NCBI RefSeq assembly: GCF_000744415.1
Contig: NZ_JQLW01000005.1
Span: 286,650-350,649, forward strand
Direction of reading: 5' to 3'
Length of the DNA: 64,000 nucleotides
Source: Ghiorsea bivora
Lineage (GTDB): Bacteria; Pseudomonadota; Zetaproteobacteria; Mariprofundales; Mariprofundaceae
A program made the translations under genes and the position numbers. Below the pieces are notes generated by a model, which saw nothing but the letters and a program-made list of their open reading frames with translations, did not search any database and was not told the origin of the DNA. This document shows, one piece after another, positions 16,783 through 26,500 of the stretch (positions within the stretch are counted from its first letter, which is position 1; each line of letters opens with the position of its first letter).

Positions 16783-18318
16783 TTAGCTGTCTTTCTGCTT
16801 AAACTGAATGGCTTTGCCGATGAGTTTGACGAAAGGTCGTTTTTCTTGTTCACCATTCCAAATACATACATCATGTTCATCAAACCATTGTGCATCAAAC
16901 AACCATAACCATTTATTTTTTTTCTCAATGATTTCAGGTTGTGCAGCATCACCGCTTTTGGTGCGGTTGAGCGCTGCGGCAAGTCGTAGGATTGCGGCTA
17001 AAGCAATGGTGACACGGGTGTCTTTGCTTCTCATGCCTTTGAAGGCGAGGTGTTTGTTGTTGGGGCTAGTTTTGCGGTGAAAGCGAACCATGGCTGCCAA
17101 CATCTGCTGTTGGCGTTGGGTAATGCCCGTGAGGTTAGAATTACCAATGATATAACTGCCATGCAGATGGATTTTTTTATGGCTCATGGTTAAACCGATT
17201 TCGTGTAGCTGGCAGGCGGCAATAAGTAAACGATAAGCCTCTTCATTTAAATCCAAGTGTTTGGCGTATGCTTTAAAAATAATTTCAGCTGTTTGGGTGA
17301 CCCGTTTGATTTGGATGCGGTTAAGGTTAAAGCGTTTTGCCATGGCTTTGCTGGCTGCTTTGATGGGGCGAGAGGGTAAGCGACCTGTGCTGGCAATACG
17401 GTCATAAATAATACCTTCGCGCAAGGCACTGGGACAAATACGTAAGGATTTAATGTGTAATGCACGCATCACTTCTTTGAGAATCATGCAACCTGCGACC
17501 AAGGTAGCTTGGCGTTCGGGCTCAATGCTTGATGGCAACGTATTGTTTTTAACGGCATCAATGAGTTTGGGCAAAGCTTGTTTTAAATCGCGTAGGGTTA
17601 AGTGGGTGTTGTCTTCATGACCATAAAAACTGGCGACCACTTCGGCTAAGCTGCGAATGGTGCCTGAAGTGCCATACACGGCATGTACATCAAAAGGTTT
17701 AAAATCAGAGGCAACAGCTTGAATTTTGCTAGCAGCTGCGGCACGACATTTTTTGACTTGAAGCGCAGTATAGTTCCCTGTGGAAAAGAATTTTCGAGAA
17801 TAACGACGCGCACCCATGTCCAAACTTTCTGCTGCCAGAACGCCATCAGTATTGTTGCCCACAATCACTTCCGTGCTGCCACCACCAATATCAATAATAT
17901 AAGCAGGTTCTTCACGAATATACCCTTCAGAGCGAACACCCTGAAAGACCAGCCGTGCTTCTTCCTCACCATTAATAATCTCAACGACCAAATCCAGTTC
18001 TCTACGGATACGTTTAGCAATGGCATTTCGGTTGGGCGCATCACGCATAGCTGAGGTTGCAATACAATGTATTTCCGCATTGTAACTTTCTGCCAATTGT
18101 TTAAAAAACTTGAGACTTTCAAGCATGCGAGCAATAGCTTCTTCATTCAGGCGACCGCGTTTATCAACACCATCGCCTAATTTTACCCAGTGTTTCATTC
18201 TATCGACAATATGGAATGCACCGTGTGCTTCTGCTTTGGCAATAATCATGTGAAATGAGTTGGTACCCATATCAACTGCCGCAATATGTTTGCCTGTATT
18301 CATGTGTGCAATCTGCAA
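16783..18318 (-). CDS. ppx: Exopolyphosphatase / guanosine pentaphosphatase (Ppx/GppA)
   Basis: Hydrolyses terminal phosphate from polyphosphate or pppGpp. The N-terminal actin-like fold has AAVDMGTNSFHMII, ATSAMRDAPN, INGEEEARLVFQGV and IDIGGGSTEVIV, the usual phosphate-binding loops. The C-terminal half is an HD-like helical domain with CQLHEIGLTMSHKKIHLHGSYII. The reading frame permits TTG 18318 or ATG 18303; neither has a clear ribosome site. Ppk2 is the next upstream gene on the same strand, so polyphosphate use and breakdown are linked. Confidence 0.93.
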   Translation of the reverse strand: MQIAHMNTGKHIAAVDMGTNSFHMIIAKAEAHGAFHIVDRMKHWVKLGDGVDKRGRLNEEAIARMLESLKFFKQLAESYNAEIHCIATSAMRDAPNRNAIAKRIRRELDLVVEIINGEEEARLVFQGVRSEGYIREEPAYIIDIGGGSTEVIVGNNTDGVLAAESLDMGARRYSRKFFSTGNYTALQVKKCRAAAASKIQAVASDFKPFDVHAVYGTSGTIRSLAEVVASFYGHEDNTHLTLRDLKQALPKLIDAVKNNTLPSSIEPERQATLVAGCMILKEVMRALHIKSLRICPSALREGIIYDRIASTGRLPSRPIKAASKAMAKRFNLNRIQIKRVTQTAEIIFKAYAKHLDLNEEAYRLLIAACQLHEIGLTMSHKKIHLHGSYIIGNSNLTGITQRQQQMLAAMVRFHRKTSPNNKHLAFKGMRSKDTRVTIALAAILRLAAALNRTKSGDAAQPEIIEKKNKWLWLFDAQWFDEHDVCIWNGEQEKRPFVKLIGKAIQFKQKDS

Positions 18319-18399
18319 GGTTTAAGCGAAAACATCAACAAGGCATAGGTTAAGTATACAGCTGGGCCAAGACAAAAGCATATGGGATATGGTACAGGG

Positions 18400-19320
18400 T
18401 TATTTTTTAGTTTCAGCTTTGTTGGAGTAATCGAGCTTGCTATCGACACCTCCCACGATATTGGGGTCAGGCGCACATGCCACAGACTCATCTTTGTTGG
18501 TGTAGTCTAGGTTGTGTAAATAATGGCGAATGCAGTTGATACGCGCGCGTTTTTTATCATCCGATTTCACAACAGTCCACGGTGCTTTTTTCGAGTTGGT
18601 ATGTTTAAACATGGTTAATTTGGCTTGGGTGTATGCATCCCATTTGTCTAAAGATTGAATATCAACAGTACTTAACTTCCATTGTTTTAAAGGGTCGTGG
18701 GTTCGAGCATGAAAGCGACGGAGTTGCTCTTGCCGGCTCACAGAGAACCAGTATTTAAAAAGGTGTAAGCCAGAGTCCACAAGCATGGTTTCGAGCAATG
18801 GTGTTTGTTGTAAACAGGTGAGGTATTCTTCTTGGTTACAAAACCCCATGACATATTCTACGCCTGCTCGATTGTACCAAGAGCGATCAAGAAAAACCAT
18901 TTCCCCATGCGTGGGTAAGTGTTTGATATAACGCTGGTAATACCATTGTCCACGTTCGCGCTCATTGGGTTTTTCCAATGCAACCACGCGACATGCCCTA
19001 GGGTTAAGGTGTTCATTAAATCGTTTGATGGCTCCACCTTTACCCGCGGCATCGCGACCTTCAAAAATACTCAGTATGCGCTGTCCAGATTCTTTGACCC
19101 AAGCTTGAACTTTGAGCAGCTCAATTTGTAAGAGCTTTTTTTCTTTTTCATATGTGGAGCTGCTCATTTTTTTAGGGTAGGGGTATGTACCCATTTCATA
19201 GCTTAATGATAACAACTCTTTGCTGGGAATAATGGTGGGTGATGCCAATACCTCTTTAGGGTTACTCATGTGCTGTAGTAATTCGCGAAGTTTCTTTTTG
19301 TTATAGCGCTTTGTGCTCAT
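18400..19320 (-). CDS. ppk2: Polyphosphate kinase 2
   Basis: Transfers phosphate between polyphosphate and nucleotides. The 306 residues contain Walker A FEGRDAAGKGGAIKR, Walker B VFLDRSWYNRAG with the lid Arg, and YWFSVSRQEQLRRF, all PPK2 hallmarks. Length fits a one-domain class I enzyme. The final ~35 residues are a low-complexity tail with two Tyr-Thr/Ser-Asn-Lys repeats (YTNKDES, YSNKAETKK). It is upstream of ppx on the same strand with an 81-base gap. Confidence 0.93.
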   Translation of the reverse strand: MSTKRYNKKKLRELLQHMSNPKEVLASPTIIPSKELLSLSYEMGTYPYPKKMSSSTYEKEKKLLQIELLKVQAWVKESGQRILSIFEGRDAAGKGGAIKRFNEHLNPRACRVVALEKPNERERGQWYYQRYIKHLPTHGEMVFLDRSWYNRAGVEYVMGFCNQEEYLTCLQQTPLLETMLVDSGLHLFKYWFSVSRQEQLRRFHARTHDPLKQWKLSTVDIQSLDKWDAYTQAKLTMFKHTNSKKAPWTVVKSDDKKRARINCIRHYLHNLDYTNKDESVACAPDPNIVGGVDSKLDYSNKAETKK

Positions 19321-19471
19321 GGTTGCTCACACCTTTGTAACGTGAAAATTTTGGTAAGCAGCTTCTTTTCTTAGTGGTATTTGAAAGCAAGAAGGTTGCG
19401 AATTTCCATTCTTTCAAATTGCACAAAAAATGCAATGATTATTTTAGGGATATTGAAGTTAAATTTTTTGC

Positions 19472-21385
19472 TTAGAAACTTTGCTGTTTCGTTTCCAGTG
19501 CTTCCCAGCGCTCAAAAGCATGGGTTAATAAGTCGTCTAATTCAGTCAATCGTTTTTGATCTTTCTGAAAGTCTTCAGGGCTTTTATTGAAATAGTCATT
19601 GTCGCAAAACCGAGCTTCAATGTTTTCTTTTTCTTTTTCCCAGGCTTCAATTTGCGCAGGCAGCTCGTCCAGCTCTTTTTGCTCTTTATAGGCAAGTTTT
19701 TTAACAACCTTAGCTGTTTTTTCGACTTTTGCTGTTTCATTGACTGTTTTTGTTGCGACTTTTTCTTCTTTTTCACGTAAAATAGCACGCTCTTTCCATG
19801 CCAAATAATCCGAATAACCACCTTCAATCGGTACAATCTTACCATCACCTTCAAAAGCCAACACTTTACTCACAGTTCTATCCATAAATGCTCTATCATG
19901 GCTAACGATAATCACCGTGCCCTGATATTTGGCTAAAGCTTCTTCGAGTACGGCAAGTGTGCCAATGTCCAAGTCATTGGTCGGTTCATCCAGCACCAAT
20001 AAATTTGCAGGTTCGAGCAACAGTTTAGCAAGCAAAAGGCGACCACGCTCGCCCCCTGACAATGCAGCCACCCGTGCATTTAAAAGCTCTTTATCAAAGA
20101 GGAAATCCTGCATATAGCTGACAATATGCCGTGGCTCATGTCCGCCGATATGTACATAATTTCCGCCGCTGGGTACAAGTATATCTTTCAGTTTAGCTTC
20201 GGGGTTTAGTTCACGGATTTGGGTTAAGAATGCAGGGGTAAGGCGTACACCATGTTTGATGCGACCGTCATTTGCCTGCAATTCACCCAATAAAATTTTG
20301 AGTAATGTGGTTTTGCCAATGCCGTTAGGACCAAGCAAACCAATGCGTTCACCAGCCATGATTTTACAGTTGAATTTGTCAACAATGGTTGCTTTTTCAA
20401 AGCTGTGGCATACATCAATGGCTTCAATCAATAATTTGCCAGGTTTAACACCTGATGCCACGCGCAAGTCCACATCACCACCACGCAGTTTGCGGGCAGC
20501 ACGTTGCTTTCTTAAATCTTCAAGGGCACGCACTCTGCCTTCATTGCGGGTGCGGCGTGCTGGAATGCCTTGGCGAATCCATTTTTCTTCATTGGCGAGC
20601 ATTTTATCGAACTTTTTATGTTCTCGGGCTTCAATGTCTAATAATTCGGCTTTTTTATGTAAATATTCGGCATAACTTGCCTGAAAATGGGTAAGTTTCC
20701 CACGGTCTAACTCAATGATTTCTTCTGCCACGGCATCTAAGAAGTAGCGGTCATGTGTAATAAATAACACAGCACCTTGAAAGGAGGCGACAAAATCCTC
20801 AAGCCATTCAATAGATGATATATCCAAATGGTTGGTGGGCTCATCAAGCAATAATATTTCAGGCTCAACCACAACGGCTTGTGCCAATGCCACACGGCGC
20901 AGCCAGCCACCTGATAATTCACCCACATCACGGTCGGCATCCAAACCCAATTTGGTGATGGCTGTTTCAATTCTCGCATGTAGTTTCCATGCGCCCAAAT
21001 GTTCAAGCTGATGTTGCAGGTCTTCCAGTTTTTTTAAGGCTTTATCGGAATAATCATGTTCTAAAGTTGTAGTGGCTTGATGGTAAGCATCCAACACGTT
21101 TGCTACATCACCCAAACCTTCGGCAACCACTTGAAACACTGTTTGATTGGGTTCAAAATAAGGATCTTGATGTAAATAAGCGACTTTGCAGCCACTCTTG
21201 ATTTGTACGCTGCCGTCATCCACATCCATTTGCCCAGCAATCACTTTCAGCAAGGTGGACTTACCCTCACCATTACGTCCAATCAGTCCGACACGCGCCC
21301 CGGCGCTGATGCGTAAATCAACATTGTCGAGTAATACCTGATGACCAAATGCTTTTTTGAGGCCGTGCAACATGAGAATAGGCAT
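19472..21385 (-). CDS. uup: ABC-F family ATPase (Uup-like)
   Basis: A 637-residue soluble protein with two ABC domains and no membrane segments. Domain 1 has GRNGEGKST and LSGGWLRR. Domain 2 has GPNGIGKTT and LSGGERGRL. An interdomain linker near residues 240-300 is rich in Lys/Arg. A Lys/Glu-rich coiled coil of about 90 residues at the C-terminus is the Uup-type DNA or ribosome-binding tail. ABC-F proteins act on ribosomes; Uup is also linked to precise transposon excision. It starts three bases after the EI24 gene stop, so the pair is an operon. Confidence 0.92.
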   Translation of the reverse strand: MPILMLHGLKKAFGHQVLLDNVDLRISAGARVGLIGRNGEGKSTLLKVIAGQMDVDDGSVQIKSGCKVAYLHQDPYFEPNQTVFQVVAEGLGDVANVLDAYHQATTTLEHDYSDKALKKLEDLQHQLEHLGAWKLHARIETAITKLGLDADRDVGELSGGWLRRVALAQAVVVEPEILLLDEPTNHLDISSIEWLEDFVASFQGAVLFITHDRYFLDAVAEEIIELDRGKLTHFQASYAEYLHKKAELLDIEAREHKKFDKMLANEEKWIRQGIPARRTRNEGRVRALEDLRKQRAARKLRGGDVDLRVASGVKPGKLLIEAIDVCHSFEKATIVDKFNCKIMAGERIGLLGPNGIGKTTLLKILLGELQANDGRIKHGVRLTPAFLTQIRELNPEAKLKDILVPSGGNYVHIGGHEPRHIVSYMQDFLFDKELLNARVAALSGGERGRLLLAKLLLEPANLLVLDEPTNDLDIGTLAVLEEALAKYQGTVIIVSHDRAFMDRTVSKVLAFEGDGKIVPIEGGYSDYLAWKERAILREKEEKVATKTVNETAKVEKTAKVVKKLAYKEQKELDELPAQIEAWEKEKENIEARFCDNDYFNKSPEDFQKDQKRLTELDDLLTHAFERWEALETKQQSF

Positions 21386-21388
21386 GGT

Positions 21389-22111
21389 TTAACCTTCTTG
21401 GGTGGTTGATATGGATTCAGGATGACCTTTTTGGGCAAGGGCAACCACAGCAGCGGGTAAGACAAAAATATTAAGAATGGGTACAACCATCAGTAGCAAT
21501 GATGTGCCACCAAAACCTAACCAAAACCAACGATTTTTTTTCATATCCGCTTTGCGTGCACTAAATTTTAAATCTTTGCGACTGGCTTGGGTGTCAAACA
21601 GTTCATAATTGAGGAACTGGATGCTGCCGTAAGTCCAAATCACTGTCATTAGTGGTGGAAACCAGAAGAATACCAGTGCCAATAGCCCCCAAAGCAATAA
21701 ACCAAATAAAGGACGAATGGAGTTGATAGCTGCCGCCAATGCCTGATTAGCCCAAGATGCATCATTTTCAACCGTGGCAAAACCCATGATTTTTTCTGTG
21801 CGATATGCCAAAGTATCCAGCCACGGTGCTGCCGCCGCAGATGCCAAAGCGACAAACGCCACAGCACCGACCACCACAGATAATAAACCGGCTAGAAATG
21901 ATGCAATATAACCAACAATCACCCAATACCACGCATCACCTTCAGGAATCCAAATCGAAGCCAAATAATCGGCAAAGAAAAACACGGCCAGCATTAAAAC
22001 GAGCATCAAACCTGCTAATAAACCAAGCATTCGCCACAACACAGCTCGCAGCTCTGCTTTGCCAAATAACATGATTAAACCTGAAAAAAATGTAGAAACT
22101 CCTTCAATCAT
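21389..22111 (-). CDS. EI24/CysZ-family membrane protein
   Basis: A 240-residue protein with about five or six hydrophobic helices, including a long central FLAGLLSVVVGAVAFVALASA segment, PWLDTLAYRTEKI, and WTYGSIQFLNYELFDTQASR as in EI24/CysZ proteins. CysZ in enterobacteria carries sulfate, but this gene is not with sulfate-assimilation genes and the substrate here is uncertain. Its first ~85 bases are duplicated as a broken copy at 27401-27475. Confidence 0.82.
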   Translation of the reverse strand: MIEGVSTFFSGLIMLFGKAELRAVLWRMLGLLAGLMLVLMLAVFFFADYLASIWIPEGDAWYWVIVGYIASFLAGLLSVVVGAVAFVALASAAAAPWLDTLAYRTEKIMGFATVENDASWANQALAAAINSIRPLFGLLLWGLLALVFFWFPPLMTVIWTYGSIQFLNYELFDTQASRKDLKFSARKADMKKNRWFWLGFGGTSLLLMVVPILNIFVLPAAVVALAQKGHPESISTTQEG

Positions 22112-22365
22112 TTAGCTGTCTCCATGTTCAAACTTGAGCAAAACCTACCGATTGTGGGTAATGTTGCTATAAAATCATTGAAGGCATTGATTTAGCATAG
22201 GTTTTGTGAGGACGCATGGGATATTTTAGCAAGTATTTCACTGCATACCAAACTTGGCTCGGCAGCGTAATGTTTTCAGGCTCATTCCCCCCAAAGCGCG
22301 AATGCGCACCATGGAATCATGCGATATAAGTACCGCTTTTTCAGTTTAAACATTTTGAATCTAGC
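22026..22365. repeat. Direct repeat A, left flank of the signalling cassette
   Basis: The stretch holds the 5' end of the EI24 gene, its upstream spacer and a fragment of a hydrolase gene. It matches 27401-27566 plus 27731-27858 (repeat B) in the same order and orientation, with scattered substitutions and small indels. Examples of shared blocks are TCTGCTTTGCCAAATAACAT, CATGTTCAAACTTGAG and AAAACCTACCGAT. Together the repeats bracket the five-kilobase two-component cassette. Confidence 0.85.
22240..22365 (-). pseudogene. Fragment of a LuxR/hydrolase gene, frameshifted
   Basis: Read on the minus strand it gives HDSMVRIRALGG and, after one frameshift, NEPENITLPSQVWYAVK. These line up with HDLMVRIRPWG.. 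and IEVPTQVWHAKDD of the intact gene at 27581-29317 (residues ~503-531). No start, catalytic serine or full domain remains, and a ~150-base piece after this segment is missing relative to the intact gene. It is the remnant created at the left edge of the inserted cassette. The rest of 22112-22520 holds no gene. Confidence 0.8.
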
Positions 22366-22417
22366 TCTTTGTATTTTGAGCTCTCAGCGTTAAACACCAC
22401 CCTTTTATTTTTTAAGA

Positions 22418-22447
22418 AACAACGCCTGATATCAGTATAGCGTTGTT
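22418..22447. promoter_or_regulatory. 30-bp dyad upstream of the response-regulator gene
   Basis: AACAACGC (22418-22425) and GCGTTGTT (22440-22447) are perfect inverted arms around CTGATATCAG, itself a palindrome. Directly after it come three near-copies of a TCCAAA(C/T)TG unit at 22456-22483. This is a possible operator for the excisionase-HTH response regulator, which starts at 22521, or a cassette boundary. Confidence 0.5.
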
Positions 22448-22520
22448 GCATAATTATCCAAACTATCCAAATTGTCCAAACTGGTTGAAAAGGTCGTTTT
22501 ATGTTCTAAACTGCTGCGCT

Positions 22521-23120
22521 ATGAATTTTATAACTACAGGTGAAGCTGCACGTAGGTGTGGTGTTGGTATCAATACAATTAAGCGATGGATGAAAAAAGG
22601 TGAGCTGAAATATATTGTTACACCTGGTGGCCATTGGCGCATTCGTGAACATGAATTTCGAACCTTCCTCAAAACCCACAACATGGATCTTCTACAAGAA
22701 AAGGAGCATACAAGTGAGGCTCATAAAATCTTACTGATTGAAGATGATTTGGACATGTGTGCACTCGTTGAAGGCGCTTTTGATGCGGCTACTTTTAATC
22801 ATACTTTTGACTATGCAAAAGATGGGTATAGCGGCTTAATAAAACTTGGCTTGATGCAACCTGATATTCTTATTCTTGATATCATGTTACCCGAAATAAA
22901 TGGCCTGGAGATTATTCAACGTATTCGTGCAACAGATTTCCACAAAAAGCCTAAAATCCTTGTTATTACTGGCGCAGGTGATCGGAGGCTGGTGAGAAGA
23001 GCCCTAGAGAAGGCTAAGCCAGACATGATTCTTGACAAACCCTTTGCCGTTGAAGACTTGATTCATGCAACTCAGAAAGTGCTAAGCTCAACAAGTGCTG
23101 TAGCGGCAGTAAACGAATGA
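22521..23120 (+). CDS. Response regulator with N-terminal MerR/excisionase-type HTH
   Basis: A 199-residue protein. Residues 4-50 (TTGEAARRCGVGINTIKRWMKKG, then GGHWRI) are a MerR/excisionase-like DNA-binding domain. Residues 68-190 are a receiver domain with the acidic pair EDD at 74-76, phospho-acceptor Asp120 in LILDIMLPE, and a conserved Lys in LDKPF. This is the reverse of the usual receiver-then-HTH order. A longer frame from 22443 starts in a dyad and repeat region, so ATG 22521 is preferred, though no good ribosome site is visible. It overlaps the next gene by four bases. Confidence 0.85.
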   Translation: MNFITTGEAARRCGVGINTIKRWMKKGELKYIVTPGGHWRIREHEFRTFLKTHNMDLLQEKEHTSEAHKILLIEDDLDMCALVEGAFDAATFNHTFDYAKDGYSGLIKLGLMQPDILILDIMLPEINGLEIIQRIRATDFHKKPKILVITGAGDRRLVRRALEKAKPDMILDKPFAVEDLIHATQKVLSSTSAVAAVNE

Positions 23121-23506
23121 GCGCACAAGCACGGTTAAAAACAGTACTGGTTGTTGATGATAACCCAACCCTTGTCGAATTATTTGCTGAAGTATTAAAT
23201 GAATTGTTTTATGTCAAAGTGGCTAATAGTGCCGTTGAAGCTATTACAAAACTCAGCAGTGATAGTATTGATGCGGTTGTTTGTGACTACCACCTTGGCA
23301 CGCAAAATGCAGAAGTCGTTATTGATTGGATTAATGAACAACAACCCCGACTTGCAAAGAAAATTATACTTCTAACTGGGGAAATAGGGCTGGATCCGAA
23401 TTTCTCTAAAAATAATTTTTCTGTCCTCTATAAACCTGTAGAGATGGAGGAGTTACTTATTGCGGTAGAAAGCCTATTTGAACGGAATCAAGGGCTCATG
23501 GAGTAA
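23117..23506 (+). CDS. Single-domain response regulator
   Basis: A 129-residue lone receiver domain. VLVVDDNPTL gives the acidic site, AVVCDYHLG the phospho-acceptor Asp, ILLTGE the Thr, and LYKPVEM the Lys. It has no output domain, so it probably relays phosphate or acts by protein contact. It overlaps the upstream HTH response regulator by four bases and is followed two bases later by the hybrid kinase, so one operon. Confidence 0.9.
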   Translation: MSAQARLKTVLVVDDNPTLVELFAEVLNELFYVKVANSAVEAITKLSSDSIDAVVCDYHLGTQNAEVVIDWINEQQPRLAKKIILLTGEIGLDPNFSKNNFSVLYKPVEMEELLIAVESLFERNQGLME

Positions 23507-23508
23507 GT

Positions 23509-26500
23509 ATGAAAAAATACTTTGAAAACAGCCTAAGCTTACGCTTAACCATGATGGTTATATTCATTATTACTCCCATATTAACTGTCAGCTTCTTTTG
23601 GTTAGACTCTCGTAGCGAAGCACTGATGCTTGAAGAGCAAGAAACTAGAGCATCTCAGATAGCAGAATCCCTTGCCACCAGTTTGAGCAGCATCATGCTT
23701 TCAGGTAATGCTGATATTGCGCATGACTGGTTAAATCGTATTACTTCTGTGCAGGGTGTTGAGTCAGTGAAGATATTTCGAACCGATGGTGTGGAGGCAT
23801 TCAAAGACCTTGACACACAGAACAAAGTAAATGCATACATTGGTCGCAAACAGTTTTCCCGTGAAGAAAATGGTAAGGCAGGAAAGATAGACAATAAAAT
23901 AATCCCCGAATTTGAAAAAGCCATTGCGGGTCAGACTTCAGTCCATCGCACTGAGGATAACCAACATCTGAGTTATATTTATCCCATTAAGTTAGAAACC
24001 GCATGCTTGGCTTGCCATGGTTATACTGAAAACCCTATCCGAGGTGTCTTGGTGCTTGGTGTATCCATTGGGGCAAGCCAATTTACTTTTGCAGAAACTG
24101 AAAACGATATGATTAAAATCATGTTTATCATATTTATCATTCTTGGTTTTGTTGTTTGGTTGCTGATTCGCAAACAAGTCTTGGAGCCCATCAACAATAT
24201 TGCCCAAATGGCTTCTAATATTCGCCATGGCGACCTTTCTTCTGAGATTAAGCTTAACCGCAAAGATGAATTGGGCATGGTTGCAAAGACGCTTGACCTG
24301 TTGGTATCTGACCTTAAAGAAAAAATTACTGATGAAGCTGGTCAAAGACAACGCCAAGAAGCGATTACCGATGCAGTTATATCCTTAGGGCAAAAAACGA
24401 CCAGTGCATTATTATTTAAACATATAGGCAAAATATGTGCGGAAGTTACCCATGCACCTTATGTTATGGTTTCTTATATCGAAGATGGAACGAAGCAATT
24501 TATTGCTCAAGGTATTCCTCCTGAAAGTGAAGCTAAAATTGCCCACCCTCCTAAAGGTAAAGGTCTGCTTGGTCTACTGTGGGATGAAAGCCAAACACTT
24601 AGGCTTGATAGTATTGCTTCACATCCAAAATCGAGTGGATTCCCAAGTGGACACCCTCCCATGGGGGCATTTCTTGGCACCCCTATGTGTTTTGAAGGTC
24701 AAGTGTTAGGTGTGATATACCTCTCCAAAAATCCACATGACTGTCCCTTTTCAGAGGATGATGAAAAAGCATTAGTTACACTCGCTGCAGCTTGTGCTAT
24801 CGCCCTATCGAACACACAGAATATTGAACGTGTTAAAGAGGCTAATAAAAATCTTGAAGCGCGTATAGATGCAAGAACCGATGCGCTTAAGCAAGCGAAT
24901 AAACAACTTAAAATACGTGAAGTAGAGCTGGAGTTGACCAATGAAGAGCTGGTCTCGGCAAATAAAGCCAAAGACCAATTTCTTGCCAACACCAGCCATG
25001 AGTTACGCACACCATTAAATGCCATTATTGGCTTCTCGGAATTATTGCAAAACCCTAGGTCTGGCAAATTAAGTGACAAACAACAACGTTACGTGGAGCA
25101 TGTACATAATAGCGGTAAACGTTTGCTAACGATTATCAATGACCTTCTTGATATCAGTAAAATTGAGTCTGGTATGATGGAAGTTCATGAAAGCACATTT
25201 AGCCCCGTTGAACTAATTAAACAAGTGGTTGCTGAATTAAGGCCTCTGGCTCAAAATAAAGAGATTGAAGTAAGTCTTGTCGAACCAGTAGGGCAAGAGC
25301 TAATGGTTAAATCGGATAAGGATAAGTTGCATCAAATTTTGGTAAACTTGCTCGGTAATGCCATTAAATTTACGCCTAATCAAGGAAAGGTTGAAGTCGG
25401 ACTTTCGCTTGATCAGTTAGCTAAACCAAGCAATGAAGCGAACCTTTCATTCTACGTCAAAGATAATGGTATCGGCATACCCATCGAAGATCAGGAAAAA
25501 ATATTTATGCCCTTTGCCCAGTCCAATGGAGGTCTAGATAGAGCCCATGGTGGTACGGGGCTTGGCCTATCACTTGCCAAATGTATGGTTCAACTCCTCG
25601 GTGGAACGATACAACTGACAAGTGAGATTGATAAAGGCACTACTTTTTTTGTTGAGCTTATCGTTATTGTTAAAGAACATGATTTATTTCATAAAGGTGA
25701 GTCGGATGAGAGTGCTATTATTGGCCGTTTGGAAAAACTAGCCTTGGCACCAACGGAGGAAGTTTTTCCTGACAAAGAACATCAGGCAATCATCATTATT
25801 ATTGATGAAAATAAGCAGCGTGCAAATCATGCTGCAGATATATTTACCAGTGAAGGTTATGAGGTTTGCCATACAGATATATCGAATATTGAAAAAGAAA
25901 GGTTCAAAACTTCACCCCTACTAATTATATTGGGCGTTCCAGAAGATAGCGAAAAAACATATGACCTAATCAAACAATTAAAATCTTCTGATTTTACAAA
26001 CCGAATCCCAACCATATTGATGGCTGGGGATGAAAAGAATCCTCATTTCGGTACAGGTGGAACTATAGGTCAGATTAAAAAAGGTATTGGGCGTAATGAT
26101 TTGCTTGAAATGGTTTCACACGCCTCTATACATACAAAACCTCCCACACCTCCCACACTGCTTGTGATTGATGATGATGCATCGGTACGTGAGTATTTAA
26201 AAGAAACCCTAGCGCCCGAAGGTTATCATATTTTGTTGGCAAGCAATGGAGCTGAAGGTATCCGTTTAGCTATTGAGCGAGAGCCTGATTTGATTATTCT
26301 TGACTTGATGATGCCTGAAGTGACGGGGTTTGAAGTCATGAATGAATTAAGGCAGCATCCAACGGCTTGTGATATTCCTGTGGTTATATTTACAGCCAAA
26401 GACCTTACCCGAGAAGAGGCTTTACAATTGGGTCAAGATGTTGAACGCATTCTAATTAAAGGTATGAGTAATAGTACTGATGTTATCAGTCAGGTACATA

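Noticed and set aside
16783-16982. Extended N-terminus of the thioesterase gene to 16982
   Set aside because: That extension lies wholly within ppx in another frame and shows no domain; ATG 16778 fits the fold.
22443-22520. Extra 26 N-terminal codons of the HTH response regulator
   Set aside because: They encode a Pro/Asn-rich translation of short DNA repeats, with no ribosome site; the HTH domain starts at 22521.
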